In this document: positions 1 through 6,761 of the stretch, one piece after another | Layout of the letters: each line of letters starts with the position of its first letter | Position numbering within the stretch: the first letter of the stretch is position 1 | Assembly (NCBI GenBank): GCA_011390435.1 | Contig: JAABSK010000105.1 | Location: 1-8,472 of the forward strand | DNA length: 8,472 nucleotides | Direction: 5' to 3' | Origin: Desulfobacteraceae bacterium | GTDB lineage: Bacteria > Desulfobacterota > Desulfobacteria > Desulfobacterales > Desulfobacteraceae | Made by a program: the position numbers and the translations under genes | Notes under the pieces: generated by a model | Seen by the model: the letters and a program-made list of their open reading frames with translations, nothing else | Databases searched by the model: none | What the model was told of the DNA's origin: nothing

Positions 1-22
1 TGCCTGAAAAAATTCACTCCAC

Positions 23-51
23 TTTACATCCCCCTTCAGATGGTTTATATA
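23..51 (+). promoter_or_regulatory. Candidate upstream sigma70-type promoter
   Basis: TTTACA at 23-28 and TATATA at 46-51 are separated by 17 bases, a reasonable match to the sigma70 consensus; TATAAA at 48-53 is an alternative -10 with a 19-base spacer. Transcription would start near 58, giving a long, AT-rich leader of about 135 bases before mraZ that includes the TGG repeats. This rests on consensus matching only. The region is so AT-rich that a chance match is quite possible. Confidence 0.35.
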
Positions 52-107
52 AATTACTGTAAATTCAGAATTTATTTATTTTTATTTAAAAATTAAATTT
101 TTTTTTC

Positions 108-124
108 TTGACTTAGACTATAAT
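108..124 (+). promoter_or_regulatory. Candidate mraZ-proximal promoter (perfect -10 TATAAT)
   Basis: A perfect TATAAT -10 box lies at 119-124, preceded by a long T/A-rich tract (about 66-107) that could act as an UP element. TTGACT at 108-113 looks like a -35 box, but only 5 bases separate it from TATAAT, so the two cannot serve as a normal sigma70 pair. At the usual 16-17 base spacing the -35 position is only a run of A and T. Transcription would start near 131, just before the TGG repeats, so bound MraZ would sit on the start region. The -10 box is visible directly; promoter activity is inference. Confidence 0.45.
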
Positions 125-137
125 ATTCGCGAGAGTG

Positions 138-162
138 TGGTTCAAGGTGGTGGAAAGTGGAT
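138..162 (+). promoter_or_regulatory. MraZ operator: three TGG direct repeats at a 10-base period
   Basis: TGGTT at 138-142, TGGTG at 148-152 and TGGAA at 158-162 form three direct repeats separated by 5-base spacers; each is preceded by G, so GTGG recurs at 137, 147 and 157. In E. coli, MraZ represses its own operon by binding three TGGGN repeats separated by 5 bases. The match in number, spacing and position (between the -10 box and the mraZ start) supports an autoregulatory operator. An additional TGG at 151-153 is out of phase. MraZ binding here is inferred from architecture. Confidence 0.75.
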
Positions 163-193
163 AAGTTAATTTAATTTACCAAGGCTTTAATCA

Positions 194-634
194 GTGTTTC
201 GATCAAGTTCCTATCATACAATTGACACCAAAGGCCGCATCATTATCCCGGCACGATTCAGGAATATCCTGAAAGCGGACAAGGTCTACGGCGTCATGGT
301 TTCGAACATGGATAACTGCCTGTATGCGTATACATTCAGTGAATGGGAAAAGGTCGAAACCCGGATACTGTCTGCAAAAAGCGCTGCCATGGGTGATTTC
401 AGACGGTTTTTTCTGGGCAATTCCTGCGACTGCATGTGCGACAGACAGGACCGCATCCTGATTCCCAAAAGCCTGAGAGATTATGCAAACCTGACAAAAG
501 AAATTGTCCTGGTGGGAAACCTGGATCGATTCGAAATCTGGGATCGGGATCTTTGGGAAGAAACCAACAAGTTGATGGAGCAGAAACTCAAAAAAGAAGA
601 AGCCAGAGAGGAAATTGCTTCGTTAGGGTTATAA
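194..634 (+). CDS. mraZ: Transcriptional regulator MraZ
   Basis: MraZ is the DNA-binding autoregulator at the head of dcw clusters, built as a tandem duplication of an AbrB-like swapped-hairpin domain that assembles into a ring. The start is GTG, not ATG: it yields the family N-terminus MFR, and AAGG at 181-184 lies 9 bases upstream. The first half has the classical DTKGR (residues 11-15) followed by IIIPARFR. The second half has the related DRQDR (83-87) followed by ILIPKSLRDY, with Asp where the family normally has Gly. Just before it is a C78-x-C80-x-C82 cluster. The length, 146 aa, is normal, with a charged Lys/Glu-rich tail. The likely targets are the TGG repeats just upstream. Only 1 base separates it from rsmH, so the two are probably co-transcribed. 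Confidence 0.96.
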   Translation: MFRSSSYHTIDTKGRIIIPARFRNILKADKVYGVMVSNMDNCLYAYTFSEWEKVETRILSAKSAAMGDFRRFFLGNSCDCMCDRQDRILIPKSLRDYANLTKEIVLVGNLDRFEIWDRDLWEETNKLMEQKLKKEEAREEIASLGL

Positions 635-635
635 A

Positions 636-1574
636 ATGGGATTTGAGCATACGTCTGTCATGCCTCAAGAGGTGCATCAGCACCAGAACCTTAACCCCGG
701 CAGCATCTGTGTGGACTGCACGCTGGGTGGCTCCGGCCATGCCCGAAACACCCTTGAGGCGATTCTTCCTGGTGGCAGACTGATCGGCATTGATCAGGAC
801 AAAGATGCCATCGAACATGCCAGAAAGGTACTGCACCCGTTTAAAGACAATGTTCTGTTGTGCCACAGCAACTTTTCCGATCTCCCCCAGATCCTGAGCA
901 GCAACAATATTAAAGGTGTGCATGCCATCCTGCTTGACCTTGGTTTTTCACTGAACCAGCTGAAAAACGGCAATCGTGGTTTTAGTTTCAGTAAAAATGA
1001 ACCCCTGGATATGAGAATGGATATTCGAAACGATCTGACCGCTTTTGATATGGTCAATTCATACAAAGCAGATGACCTGGCAGATCTGTTTTTTAAATTC
1101 GGCGAAGAAAAATTTTCCCGCAGAATTGCAAAGGCAATTGTCCGGCAGCGAAGCATCACACCGATCCGGACCAGTCTTGAACTGGCATCATTGGTGCAGA
1201 ATGCGGTTCCGGCAAAAATAGTGCGCACCCAGCGGATTCATCCGGCAACCCGGGTTTTTCAAGCCCTTCGAATTGCAGTCAATCAGGAACTGGAACGGCT
1301 GGAGATGTTTCTGGATACAGTGCCGGATCTGTTGCTCAGTGGCGGACGATTGTGCGTGATCTCTTTTCATTCTCTGGAAGATCGAATCGTCAAACAGGCC
1401 ATCAAAAAATTTGAAAATGGTTGTACCTGTCCCAAAACGCTTCCGGTCTGCCTTTGCGGATTTGTCCCGCAGATGAAATCTGTGTTTAAACGACCGGTGG
1501 TACCGACAGCTGAGGAAATCAACACCAATCCCATGGCACGAAGTTCAAAATTACGGGTCGCACAAAAGGTTTAA
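636..1574 (+). CDS. rsmH: 16S rRNA (cytosine(1402)-N(4))-methyltransferase RsmH
   Basis: RsmH (formerly MraW) transfers a methyl group from S-adenosylmethionine to N4 of C1402 in 16S rRNA, near the ribosomal P site. The 312-aa protein begins with the family segment HTSVM (5-9). The SAM-binding loop is DCTLGGSGH (27-35), followed by GIDQD (51-55). Further hallmarks are LLDLGFS (99-105), RGFSF (114-118), PLDMRMD (123-129), HPATRVFQALRI (202-213) and SFHSLEDR (243-250). The C-terminal part carries C263-x-C265-P and C272-x-C274, the cysteine pattern seen in many RsmH proteins, and ends in ARSSKLRVA. The length is typical and all expected motifs are intact. ATG follows the mraZ stop by 1 base; TTAGGG at 623-628 may serve as a weak ribosome binding site. 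The stop overlaps the ftsL start (TAATG). Confidence 0.97.
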   Translation: MGFEHTSVMPQEVHQHQNLNPGSICVDCTLGGSGHARNTLEAILPGGRLIGIDQDKDAIEHARKVLHPFKDNVLLCHSNFSDLPQILSSNNIKGVHAILLDLGFSLNQLKNGNRGFSFSKNEPLDMRMDIRNDLTAFDMVNSYKADDLADLFFKFGEEKFSRRIAKAIVRQRSITPIRTSLELASLVQNAVPAKIVRTQRIHPATRVFQALRIAVNQELERLEMFLDTVPDLLLSGGRLCVISFHSLEDRIVKQAIKKFENGCTCPKTLPVCLCGFVPQMKSVFKRPVVPTAEEINTNPMARSSKLRVAQKV

Positions 1575-1891
1575 TGGCGGTCATGAAAAAAAATACACCC
1601 AAAAAACCGGATGTCTCAAAAGGCAGAACCTTGATCTGGCCGGTTTTCTTCTGCGTGATCTTCTGCCAGCTGATGGTCTATACCTGGGTCCGGACAGAGT
1701 CGACCCAGACCATCTTCCGGATTTCCCACGCACGGGGAATTTATGAATCAAAAGTCAGCTATCACAACGAACTGCTGGTGGAAAAGGGCCGGCTGACATC
1801 TGATGAACGGATCACCCGGATTGCCAGAACCCATTTGAATCTTTCAGGAAACACCATGGAACAGACCATTTATTTTTCAGGAGCAGAATAA
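1574..1891 (+). CDS. ftsL: Cell division protein FtsL
   Basis: FtsL is a small bitopic divisome protein that, with FtsB and FtsQ, recruits and activates the FtsW-FtsI septal synthase. The 105-aa sequence fits: a Lys-rich cytoplasmic tail (1-18), one membrane segment at about residues 19-39, then a periplasmic region of some 45 residues able to form a coiled coil. It closes with ERITRIARTHLNLSG, the usual FtsL ending pattern ERIxxIAxxxLxL. Overall sequence conservation in FtsL is low, so position between rsmH and ftsI is part of the evidence. The start chosen overlaps the rsmH stop by one base (TAATG), with AAAGG at 1565-1569 just upstream. Met4 at 1583 is an alternative start, directly followed by a run of eight A. 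Confidence 0.87.
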   Translation: MAVMKKNTPKKPDVSKGRTLIWPVFFCVIFCQLMVYTWVRTESTQTIFRISHARGIYESKVSYHNELLVEKGRLTSDERITRIARTHLNLSGNTMEQTIYFSGAE

Positions 1892-1893
1892 CC

Positions 1894-3624
1894 ATGGCCC
1901 AGTCACCTGAAAAAAAGATCCGTCGAAGAATCCTGGTTGTCCAGATTCTCATGGTGCTGTTCATCGGGGCGATCGGCGCACGAGCTTTTGATCTTCAGAT
2001 CCTGAAATCCGACCACCTGGCCCGGCTGGCAGAAAATGGATATTCCAGACAGATCACCATCAAAGGGGAAAGGGGACAGATCCTGGACCGGCATATGAAC
2101 AAACTGGCCACCAGCGTTGAGGCGGTTTCCATAACCGCATGCCCGGCACAGATCAAAAACCCGTCACAGGTGGCCAAACAGATCGCCGCCATTCTGAAAA
2201 TCCCTCAAAAACCCCTTGAACAAACCCTGTCAACCGGCCGTATGTTTGCCTGGGTGGCCAGAAAAATCTCGCCGGACCAGGCTCATGAAATCCAGAAACT
2301 GAACCTTCACGGCATTCATTTTGAAAAAGATGCCAAACGGTTCTACCCCAACCGGGATCTGGCAGCCCAGGTCATTGGATTCACAGGGAGTGAAGATTCC
2401 GGGCTTGAGGGCCTGGAATATAAATACAACACCATCCTCGAAGGCAGAAAAGTGGATATCCGGGTCAAAACCGATCGGACCGGCAGAATCCTGGATCTGA
2501 ACCCCCAATGGCAGTCAATACTCAAAGGCGGCTCCCTTGTCCTGACAATCGACAAGCGCATCCAGTTTCTCAGTGAGAAAGCCCTTGAAACGACTGTCAA
2601 ATCTTCTCATGCCAAATCCGGAATCGCGCTGGTCATGGACCCCAAAACCGGAGAGCTTCTCTCCATGGCCCATTATCCACCGTTCAATCCGAACAATTTT
2701 GGCGACTATGAAAAAGCTTTTTTCCGAAACCGTGCTGTCACCGATCCGTTTGAACCGGGTTCTGTCATGAAAGTTTTTACTGCGGCAGCAGCCCTTGAAA
2801 AAGGGTTCAGTCCGAAATCGATCTTTTTTTGCGAAAACGGCACTTACCGGATCGGAACCTTCACCATCAATGACACCCACCCCCATGACTGGCTCTCCAT
2901 CAACCAGATCATCAAGGTGTCCAGCAACATTGGTGCGGCTAAAATTGTTGAAACCATCGGAAACAGAACATTGCATGATTATTTGATCAAATTTGGTTTT
3001 GGAAGGAAAACCGAACTAGGCACCCCGGGTGAAACTGCAGGAAATCTCATGCACTACAGGGAATGGTCCAGGATGGATGCATCCGCCATTTCTTTCGGCC
3101 AGGGAATTTCAGTATCTGCGGTTCAATTGATCAGTGCCATCAGTGCTGTTGCCAACAATGGCATGATGATGCAGCCGATGCTGATCAAAGAGGTCCTCTC
3201 TCCTGAAGGAGACAGCCAACAGATATTTTCGTCTACACCTGTCGGGCAGGTGATCCGTCCGGAGACGGCTGTCATGGTCAAAAAAATGATGAACCTTGCC
3301 GTCGGGCCCGAGGGAACGGGAACAAAAGCAGCCATGAACGGGTATACCGTCTGCGGCAAAACCGGAACCGCCCAGAAAGCTCTGGAAAACAAACGGGGAT
3401 ATTCCAACTCCCGCTATACCGCTGTTTTTGCAGGCTTTGCCCCTCTGCAGAACCCAGAACTGGCCATTCTGGTTGTGGTGGATGAACCGGCAAAACAGTA
3501 CCATGGCGGAGAAGTGGCAGCTCCGGTTTTCAAAACCATCATGGCAGAATCGTTCCATTACCTGAATATCCCACCAGAGCCTTCTGCCATGATCGCCCTG
3601 GCATCAGCCGGAGGTGACGAATGA
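1894..3624 (+). CDS. ftsI: Septal peptidoglycan transpeptidase FtsI (PBP3 type)
   Basis: This class B penicillin-binding protein crosslinks septal peptidoglycan in the periplasm together with FtsW. A basic N-terminus (KKIRRR, 7-12) leads into a single membrane anchor at about 13-32. The non-catalytic pedestal domain contains RGQILDR, matching the family RGxIxDR segment. The transpeptidase domain carries all three active-site motifs: S290-V-M-K293 (catalytic serine S290), S343-S-N345 and K489-T-G491. The 576-aa protein ends without PASTA repeats, as in most Gram-negative FtsI proteins and unlike the PASTA-bearing SpoVD/PBP2x type. AGGAG at 1879-1883 sits 10 bases before the ATG, and ftsL ends 2 bases upstream. 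The stop codon overlaps the murEF start by 4 bases (ATGA), suggesting translational coupling. An elongation-specific PBP2 is unlikely given the location between ftsL and murE. Confidence 0.95.
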   Translation: MAQSPEKKIRRRILVVQILMVLFIGAIGARAFDLQILKSDHLARLAENGYSRQITIKGERGQILDRHMNKLATSVEAVSITACPAQIKNPSQVAKQIAAILKIPQKPLEQTLSTGRMFAWVARKISPDQAHEIQKLNLHGIHFEKDAKRFYPNRDLAAQVIGFTGSEDSGLEGLEYKYNTILEGRKVDIRVKTDRTGRILDLNPQWQSILKGGSLVLTIDKRIQFLSEKALETTVKSSHAKSGIALVMDPKTGELLSMAHYPPFNPNNFGDYEKAFFRNRAVTDPFEPGSVMKVFTAAAALEKGFSPKSIFFCENGTYRIGTFTINDTHPHDWLSINQIIKVSSNIGAAKIVETIGNRTLHDYLIKFGFGRKTELGTPGETAGNLMHYREWSRMDASAISFGQGISVSAVQLISAISAVANNGMMMQPMLIKEVLSPEGDSQQIFSSTPVGQVIRPETAVMVKKMMNLAVGPEGTGTKAAMNGYTVCGKTGTAQKALENKRGYSNSRYTAVFAGFAPLQNPELAILVVVDEPAKQYHGGEVAAPVFKTIMAESFHYLNIPPEPSAMIALASAGGDE

Positions 3625-6587
3625 AACTGTCACAGCTGATGCGCCATTGCCAGATCTCCCGTACATTTGCCCCGAAGGACTGTCTGGATTTTGACCCGGA
3701 AATTTCCAGTATCCATTCAAACTCAAAATCGGTTCAGCCCGGCAGTGTTTTTGTGGCGGTCAAGGGCCTTGCAGCAGACGGCCACGATTACATGGAACAG
3801 GCCCTTGAAAAAGGAGCCGCTGCCATCATTGCCCAGCACAACCCCAGAAAACTTTCTCAGGTTGTGCTGGTGGAAAACTCCAGAACTGCCCTGGCCCATT
3901 CAGCTGCTGCATTTTATGGTCATCCGTCAAACGAACTGAAACTGATCGGCATCACCGGCACCAACGGCAAAACCACCGTGACCTGGCTGCTGGAAAGCAT
4001 TTTCAAGGCCTGCGGGTATGCCACCGGCGTCATTGGAACCGTTGATATCCGGTATGCCGGAAAAACCATGGACAATCCCTACACCACGCCTGATGCCATT
4101 GCACTCCAGAAAACCCTGAGGGATATGAAAACTGCCGGCATCACCCATGTGATCATGGAAGTATCATCCCACGGCCTCGAACTCAATCGTGTGGATGGCT
4201 GCTGTTTTGCTGCCGGTGTTTTTACCAACCTTACCCAGGATCATCTGGATTTTCACCCAGATATGGATGCGTATTTTAACAGCAAAAAACGCTTCTTCAC
4301 GCAGTTTCTGGGCTGCGGATCGCCAGCCAACGCCCCTGCCGTCCTGAATCTGGATGACCCCAAAGGCCAGATCCTTTTTTCATCCCTGAACGGGACAACC
4401 ATCGGGGTCAGTGCCAGACAACCTGCCCATGTCTATTCAAAATCCGTCATTGATACACTTTCAGGCCTGTCCGGCATCCTGATCTGTAACACGGACGCGC
4501 ATCCATTTTCATCGCCTTTGACCGGGACGTTCAATCTTGAAAACATCCTGTGTGCTGCCGGAGCAGCTTATGCCCTGGGGGTATCGATCCAGACCATCGC
4601 TGCTGGAATTGCAAACTGTGGCTCAGTTCCCGGCCGTCTTGAAAAAATCCCCAATCCCCTTGAACGCCATCTGTTTGTGGATTATGCCCACACTCCGGAT
4701 GCCCTGGAATCAGTGTTGAATACATTAAAGCAACGGGCAGGAAAACGGATGATCACCGTATTTGGCTGCGGAGGAGACCGCGACCGCAAAAAACGGCCGA
4801 TCATGGGAACCGTTGCCTGCCGATACAGTGATATTGCAATCCTGACATCGGATAACCCACGGTCTGAACCACCAGAGGCCATCATCAAGGATATCCTTGA
4901 CGGCATGACCCGATTTGACGCCCTGTCACGGAATGATCTGCTGACCCATCCGTTTCACAAAGGCTATCTGGTGGAGCCGGACAGAAAAAAAGCCATCGAC
5001 CTGGCCATTGAAATATCAAAGCCCGGAGATGTGGTACTGGTGGCAGGCAAAGGCCATGAAACCTATCAGATCACCAATTCCGGCACCATTCATTTTGACG
5101 ACAGAGAACAGCTGCAGTCAGCGGTTCAGCTCTTTTACAACCGGTTCAAACCCATGGAATGGTCCTGTAAAGATCTTTTTACCGCGCTTGAGATACCAGC
5201 GGTATCACCTGACCGCTGTGACCGATTTTCCGGCATCAGCATTGATTCAAGATCCATCGCTCCTGACCAGGTGTTTGTCGCACTGGCAGGAGAACGGTTT
5301 GACGGCCATGATTTTGTCAATGATCTTATCAAAAAAGGGATCCAGGCTTTTGTTGTAAACGCAGATGCCGACCTGAACCTGGATGAGCAGGCAAAACAAA
5401 AAATAAAAGAAACCCAGCCGCTCTTCTGCCAGACGTCAGACACCCTGGAGGCCCTTGGAAAACTGGCCCGGTTCCAGAGACTGCGGTCAAATGCCAAAAT
5501 CGCTGCCATCACCGGATCCAGCGGCAAAACCACCACCCGTAAAATTCTTCAGGAAATCTTCAATACCCGGTTTCACACCCTGGCCACCCAGGGGAATTTA
5601 AACAATGAGATCGGCCTGCCGCTGACCCTTTTAAACCTGTCTGCCAGTCATGAATGGGCTGTCGTGGAAATGGGCATGAATCATCCTGGGGAACTGTCAC
5701 GGATGAGCTGGATCGCCCGGCCTGACATCGCAATGGTACTCAACACGGCAGCGGTTCACCTGGAAGGAGTGGGCAGCATTGAAAATGTGGCAAAAGCCAA
5801 GGCAGAAATCTTCCAGGGCCTGGGCCGGGGATCCACTGCTGTTATTTTTGCCGATGACAAACAGCGCCATATTCTCGAATCACTGGCCTGTGAAAACAGA
5901 CAGATTCAAAATCTTCTGTTTTTCGGCTCAGATCCCCTGGCAGACATCACCCTGGTCAATATGATCTGCGGGCCTGCAGCCATTGATTTTAAAGTGGAAA
6001 TCAACGGCCAGGCAGCTGGATTCTCCATTCCGTCTCCAGCCAGATTCATGGTCAACAACTGCCTTGGAGCAATCAGTGTTGCCATGGCTGCCGGAATCGA
6101 TATCCAATGCATGCAAAAGGGGATCAGCGCTTTTACACCGGAATATGGACGTCTGAACATTCAGCAGCTTTCCCCCGGTGTCACACTGATCGATGATACC
6201 TACAATGCAAACCCCTCGTCCATGGAACAGGCCCTGTATACCCTGGCGGAACTCAGCTCCGGCAGCACCCGTATTGCCATTATAGGGGATATGCTGGAAC
6301 TTGGCAGCCAGGCTGCAAAATTACACCGATCCATCGGAAAAACAGTCGTCGAAACGGGCATTTCCCAGCTCTTTGTCTGTGGAGAGATGACTGCGCATCT
6401 TGTTGATGGGGCAATTGAAAACGGCTTTTCTCCCGATCAGATATTCTGCTTTGACAAATCACAGATTGCCGGAAAAATTGCCGGCACCATCCATTCAGAC
6501 ACATGGATTCTTGTCAAAGGGTCACGTGGGATGGCCATGGAGACCATTGTACAGGATCTTCAACAGTTATTAACACTTAAAGCGTGA
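3621..6587 (+). CDS. murEF: Bifunctional MurE-MurF ligase fusion
   Basis: One uninterrupted 988-residue reading frame encodes two consecutive ATP-dependent Mur ligases acting in the cytoplasm. Residues 1-511 form a complete MurE, which adds meso-diaminopimelate to UDP-MurNAc-L-Ala-D-Glu. It has the P-loop GTNGKTT (113-119), the probable carbamylated lysine K222 within YFNSKKRFF, VDYAHTPDA, and DNPR (411-414), the motif marking DAP rather than lysine specificity. Residues 512-988 form a complete MurF, which adds D-Ala-D-Ala. It has the P-loop GSSGKTT (632-638), NLNNEIGLPLTLLNL, VVEMGMNHPGEL, DDTYNANPSSM (from 858), IGDMLELG and VKGSRGMAME. The junction is Met512 (5154-5156), with virtually no linker and no ribosome binding site before it, so independent MurF translation looks unlikely. 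GGAGGTGA at 3610-3617 is a strong binding site for the ATG at 3621, which overlaps the ftsI stop. Confidence 0.96.
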   Translation: MKLSQLMRHCQISRTFAPKDCLDFDPEISSIHSNSKSVQPGSVFVAVKGLAADGHDYMEQALEKGAAAIIAQHNPRKLSQVVLVENSRTALAHSAAAFYGHPSNELKLIGITGTNGKTTVTWLLESIFKACGYATGVIGTVDIRYAGKTMDNPYTTPDAIALQKTLRDMKTAGITHVIMEVSSHGLELNRVDGCCFAAGVFTNLTQDHLDFHPDMDAYFNSKKRFFTQFLGCGSPANAPAVLNLDDPKGQILFSSLNGTTIGVSARQPAHVYSKSVIDTLSGLSGILICNTDAHPFSSPLTGTFNLENILCAAGAAYALGVSIQTIAAGIANCGSVPGRLEKIPNPLERHLFVDYAHTPDALESVLNTLKQRAGKRMITVFGCGGDRDRKKRPIMGTVACRYSDIAILTSDNPRSEPPEAIIKDILDGMTRFDALSRNDLLTHPFHKGYLVEPDRKKAIDLAIEISKPGDVVLVAGKGHETYQITNSGTIHFDDREQLQSAVQLFYNRFKPMEWSCKDLFTALEIPAVSPDRCDRFSGISIDSRSIAPDQVFVALAGERFDGHDFVNDLIKKGIQAFVVNADADLNLDEQAKQKIKETQPLFCQTSDTLEALGKLARFQRLRSNAKIAAITGSSGKTTTRKILQEIFNTRFHTLATQGNLNNEIGLPLTLLNLSASHEWAVVEMGMNHPGELSRMSWIARPDIAMVLNTAAVHLEGVGSIENVAKAKAEIFQGLGRGSTAVIFADDKQRHILESLACENRQIQNLLFFGSDPLADITLVNMICGPAAIDFKVEINGQAAGFSIPSPARFMVNNCLGAISVAMAAGIDIQCMQKGISAFTPEYGRLNIQQLSPGVTLIDDTYNANPSSMEQALYTLAELSSGSTRIAIIGDMLELGSQAAKLHRSIGKTVVETGISQLFVCGEMTAHLVDGAIENGFSPDQIFCFDKSQIAGKIAGTIHSDTWILVKGSRGMAMETIVQDLQQLLTLKA

Positions 6588-6593
6588 AAGGGG
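6587..6593 (+). promoter_or_regulatory. Ribosome binding site of the 49-aa gene
   Basis: AAAGGGG begins on the last base of the murEF stop codon and lies 4 bases before the ATG at 6598. It is one of the clearer Shine-Dalgarno-like stretches in the window and supports the following small frame being translated. Confidence 0.55.
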
Positions 6594-6597
6594 TGCC

Positions 6598-6747
6598 ATG
6601 AAAACGTTAGACAGTAATGAAGAAAGACGGCGGGTATCCAGCGACAGGCGAAAATTTACATACACGGCATATTCACCGGAACGGCGGTCCGGGATTGACC
6701 GACGTCAGCAATGCTCAGAACAGCAACAAAAAATGCAGGTTGCATAG
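6598..6747 (+). CDS. Small Arg-rich twin-RRxxxDRR protein, unknown function
   Basis: This frame encodes a 49-residue protein of unknown function and fills most of the only sizeable gap in the operon. It contains two copies of RRxxxDRR: RRVSSDRR at residues 11-18 and RRSGIDRR at 29-36, exactly 18 residues apart. A ten-residue spacer lies between them (two Tyr, one Phe, Pro). The tail (37-49) is rich in Gln, with one Cys (39). Nine Arg, three Lys and seven acidic residues make it basic. It has no signal peptide or membrane segment, so it should be cytoplasmic. Support for its being real comes from the AAAGGGG site 4 bases upstream, its fit between murEF and mraY, and the internal protein repeat. 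ERRSGxDRR-like motifs occur, as I recall, in other Desulfobacterota proteins, but I cannot check this. It could instead be a chance frame in an mraY leader. Confidence 0.65.
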   Translation: MKTLDSNEERRRVSSDRRKFTYTAYSPERRSGIDRRQQCSEQQQKMQVA

Positions 6748-6761
6748 GATAAATACAGCAC

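Noticed and set aside
66..107. Long A/T tract before mraZ, considered as a terminator of an upstream gene.
   Set aside because: No GC-rich hairpin precedes the T-runs; it fits better as a promoter-proximal AT tract.
436..923. Open frames in other registers over mraZ and rsmH (plus strand 436-783, minus strand 588-923), and similar long minus-strand frames over ftsI and mraY.
   Set aside because: They overlap genes with complete family motifs, lack ribosome binding sites and recognisable domains, and look like by-products of codon bias in the real genes.
1586..1593. A run of eight A directly after Met4 of ftsL, a possible slippage or phase-variation tract.
   Set aside because: It encodes Lys-Lys-Asn in a normal basic N-terminal tail of FtsL, the frame is intact, and switching an essential division gene off this way would be lethal.
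3948..3980. A DNA stretch in murE (about 3951-3977) is nearly identical to one in murD (about 8180-8207), including 17 identical bases, and resembles the MurF P-loop at about 5508-5535.
   Set aside because: All three encode the shared Mur-ligase ATP-binding loop (ITGTNGKTT or ITGSSGKTT); paralogy and similar codon use explain the repeat without a mobile or regulatory element.
5154..5156. ATG at the MurE-MurF junction as a separate internal start for MurF.
   Set aside because: The bases upstream (about 5135-5153) contain no Shine-Dalgarno-like purine stretch, and the frame is continuous with MurE, so a fusion is the simpler reading.
6676..6692. An inverted repeat CCGGA - 7 bases - TCCGG between murEF and mraY, considered as a terminator or attenuator.
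   Set aside because: The stem is only 5 base pairs, no T-run follows, and it lies inside the small coding frame in Arg-rich codons that are GC-rich anyway.
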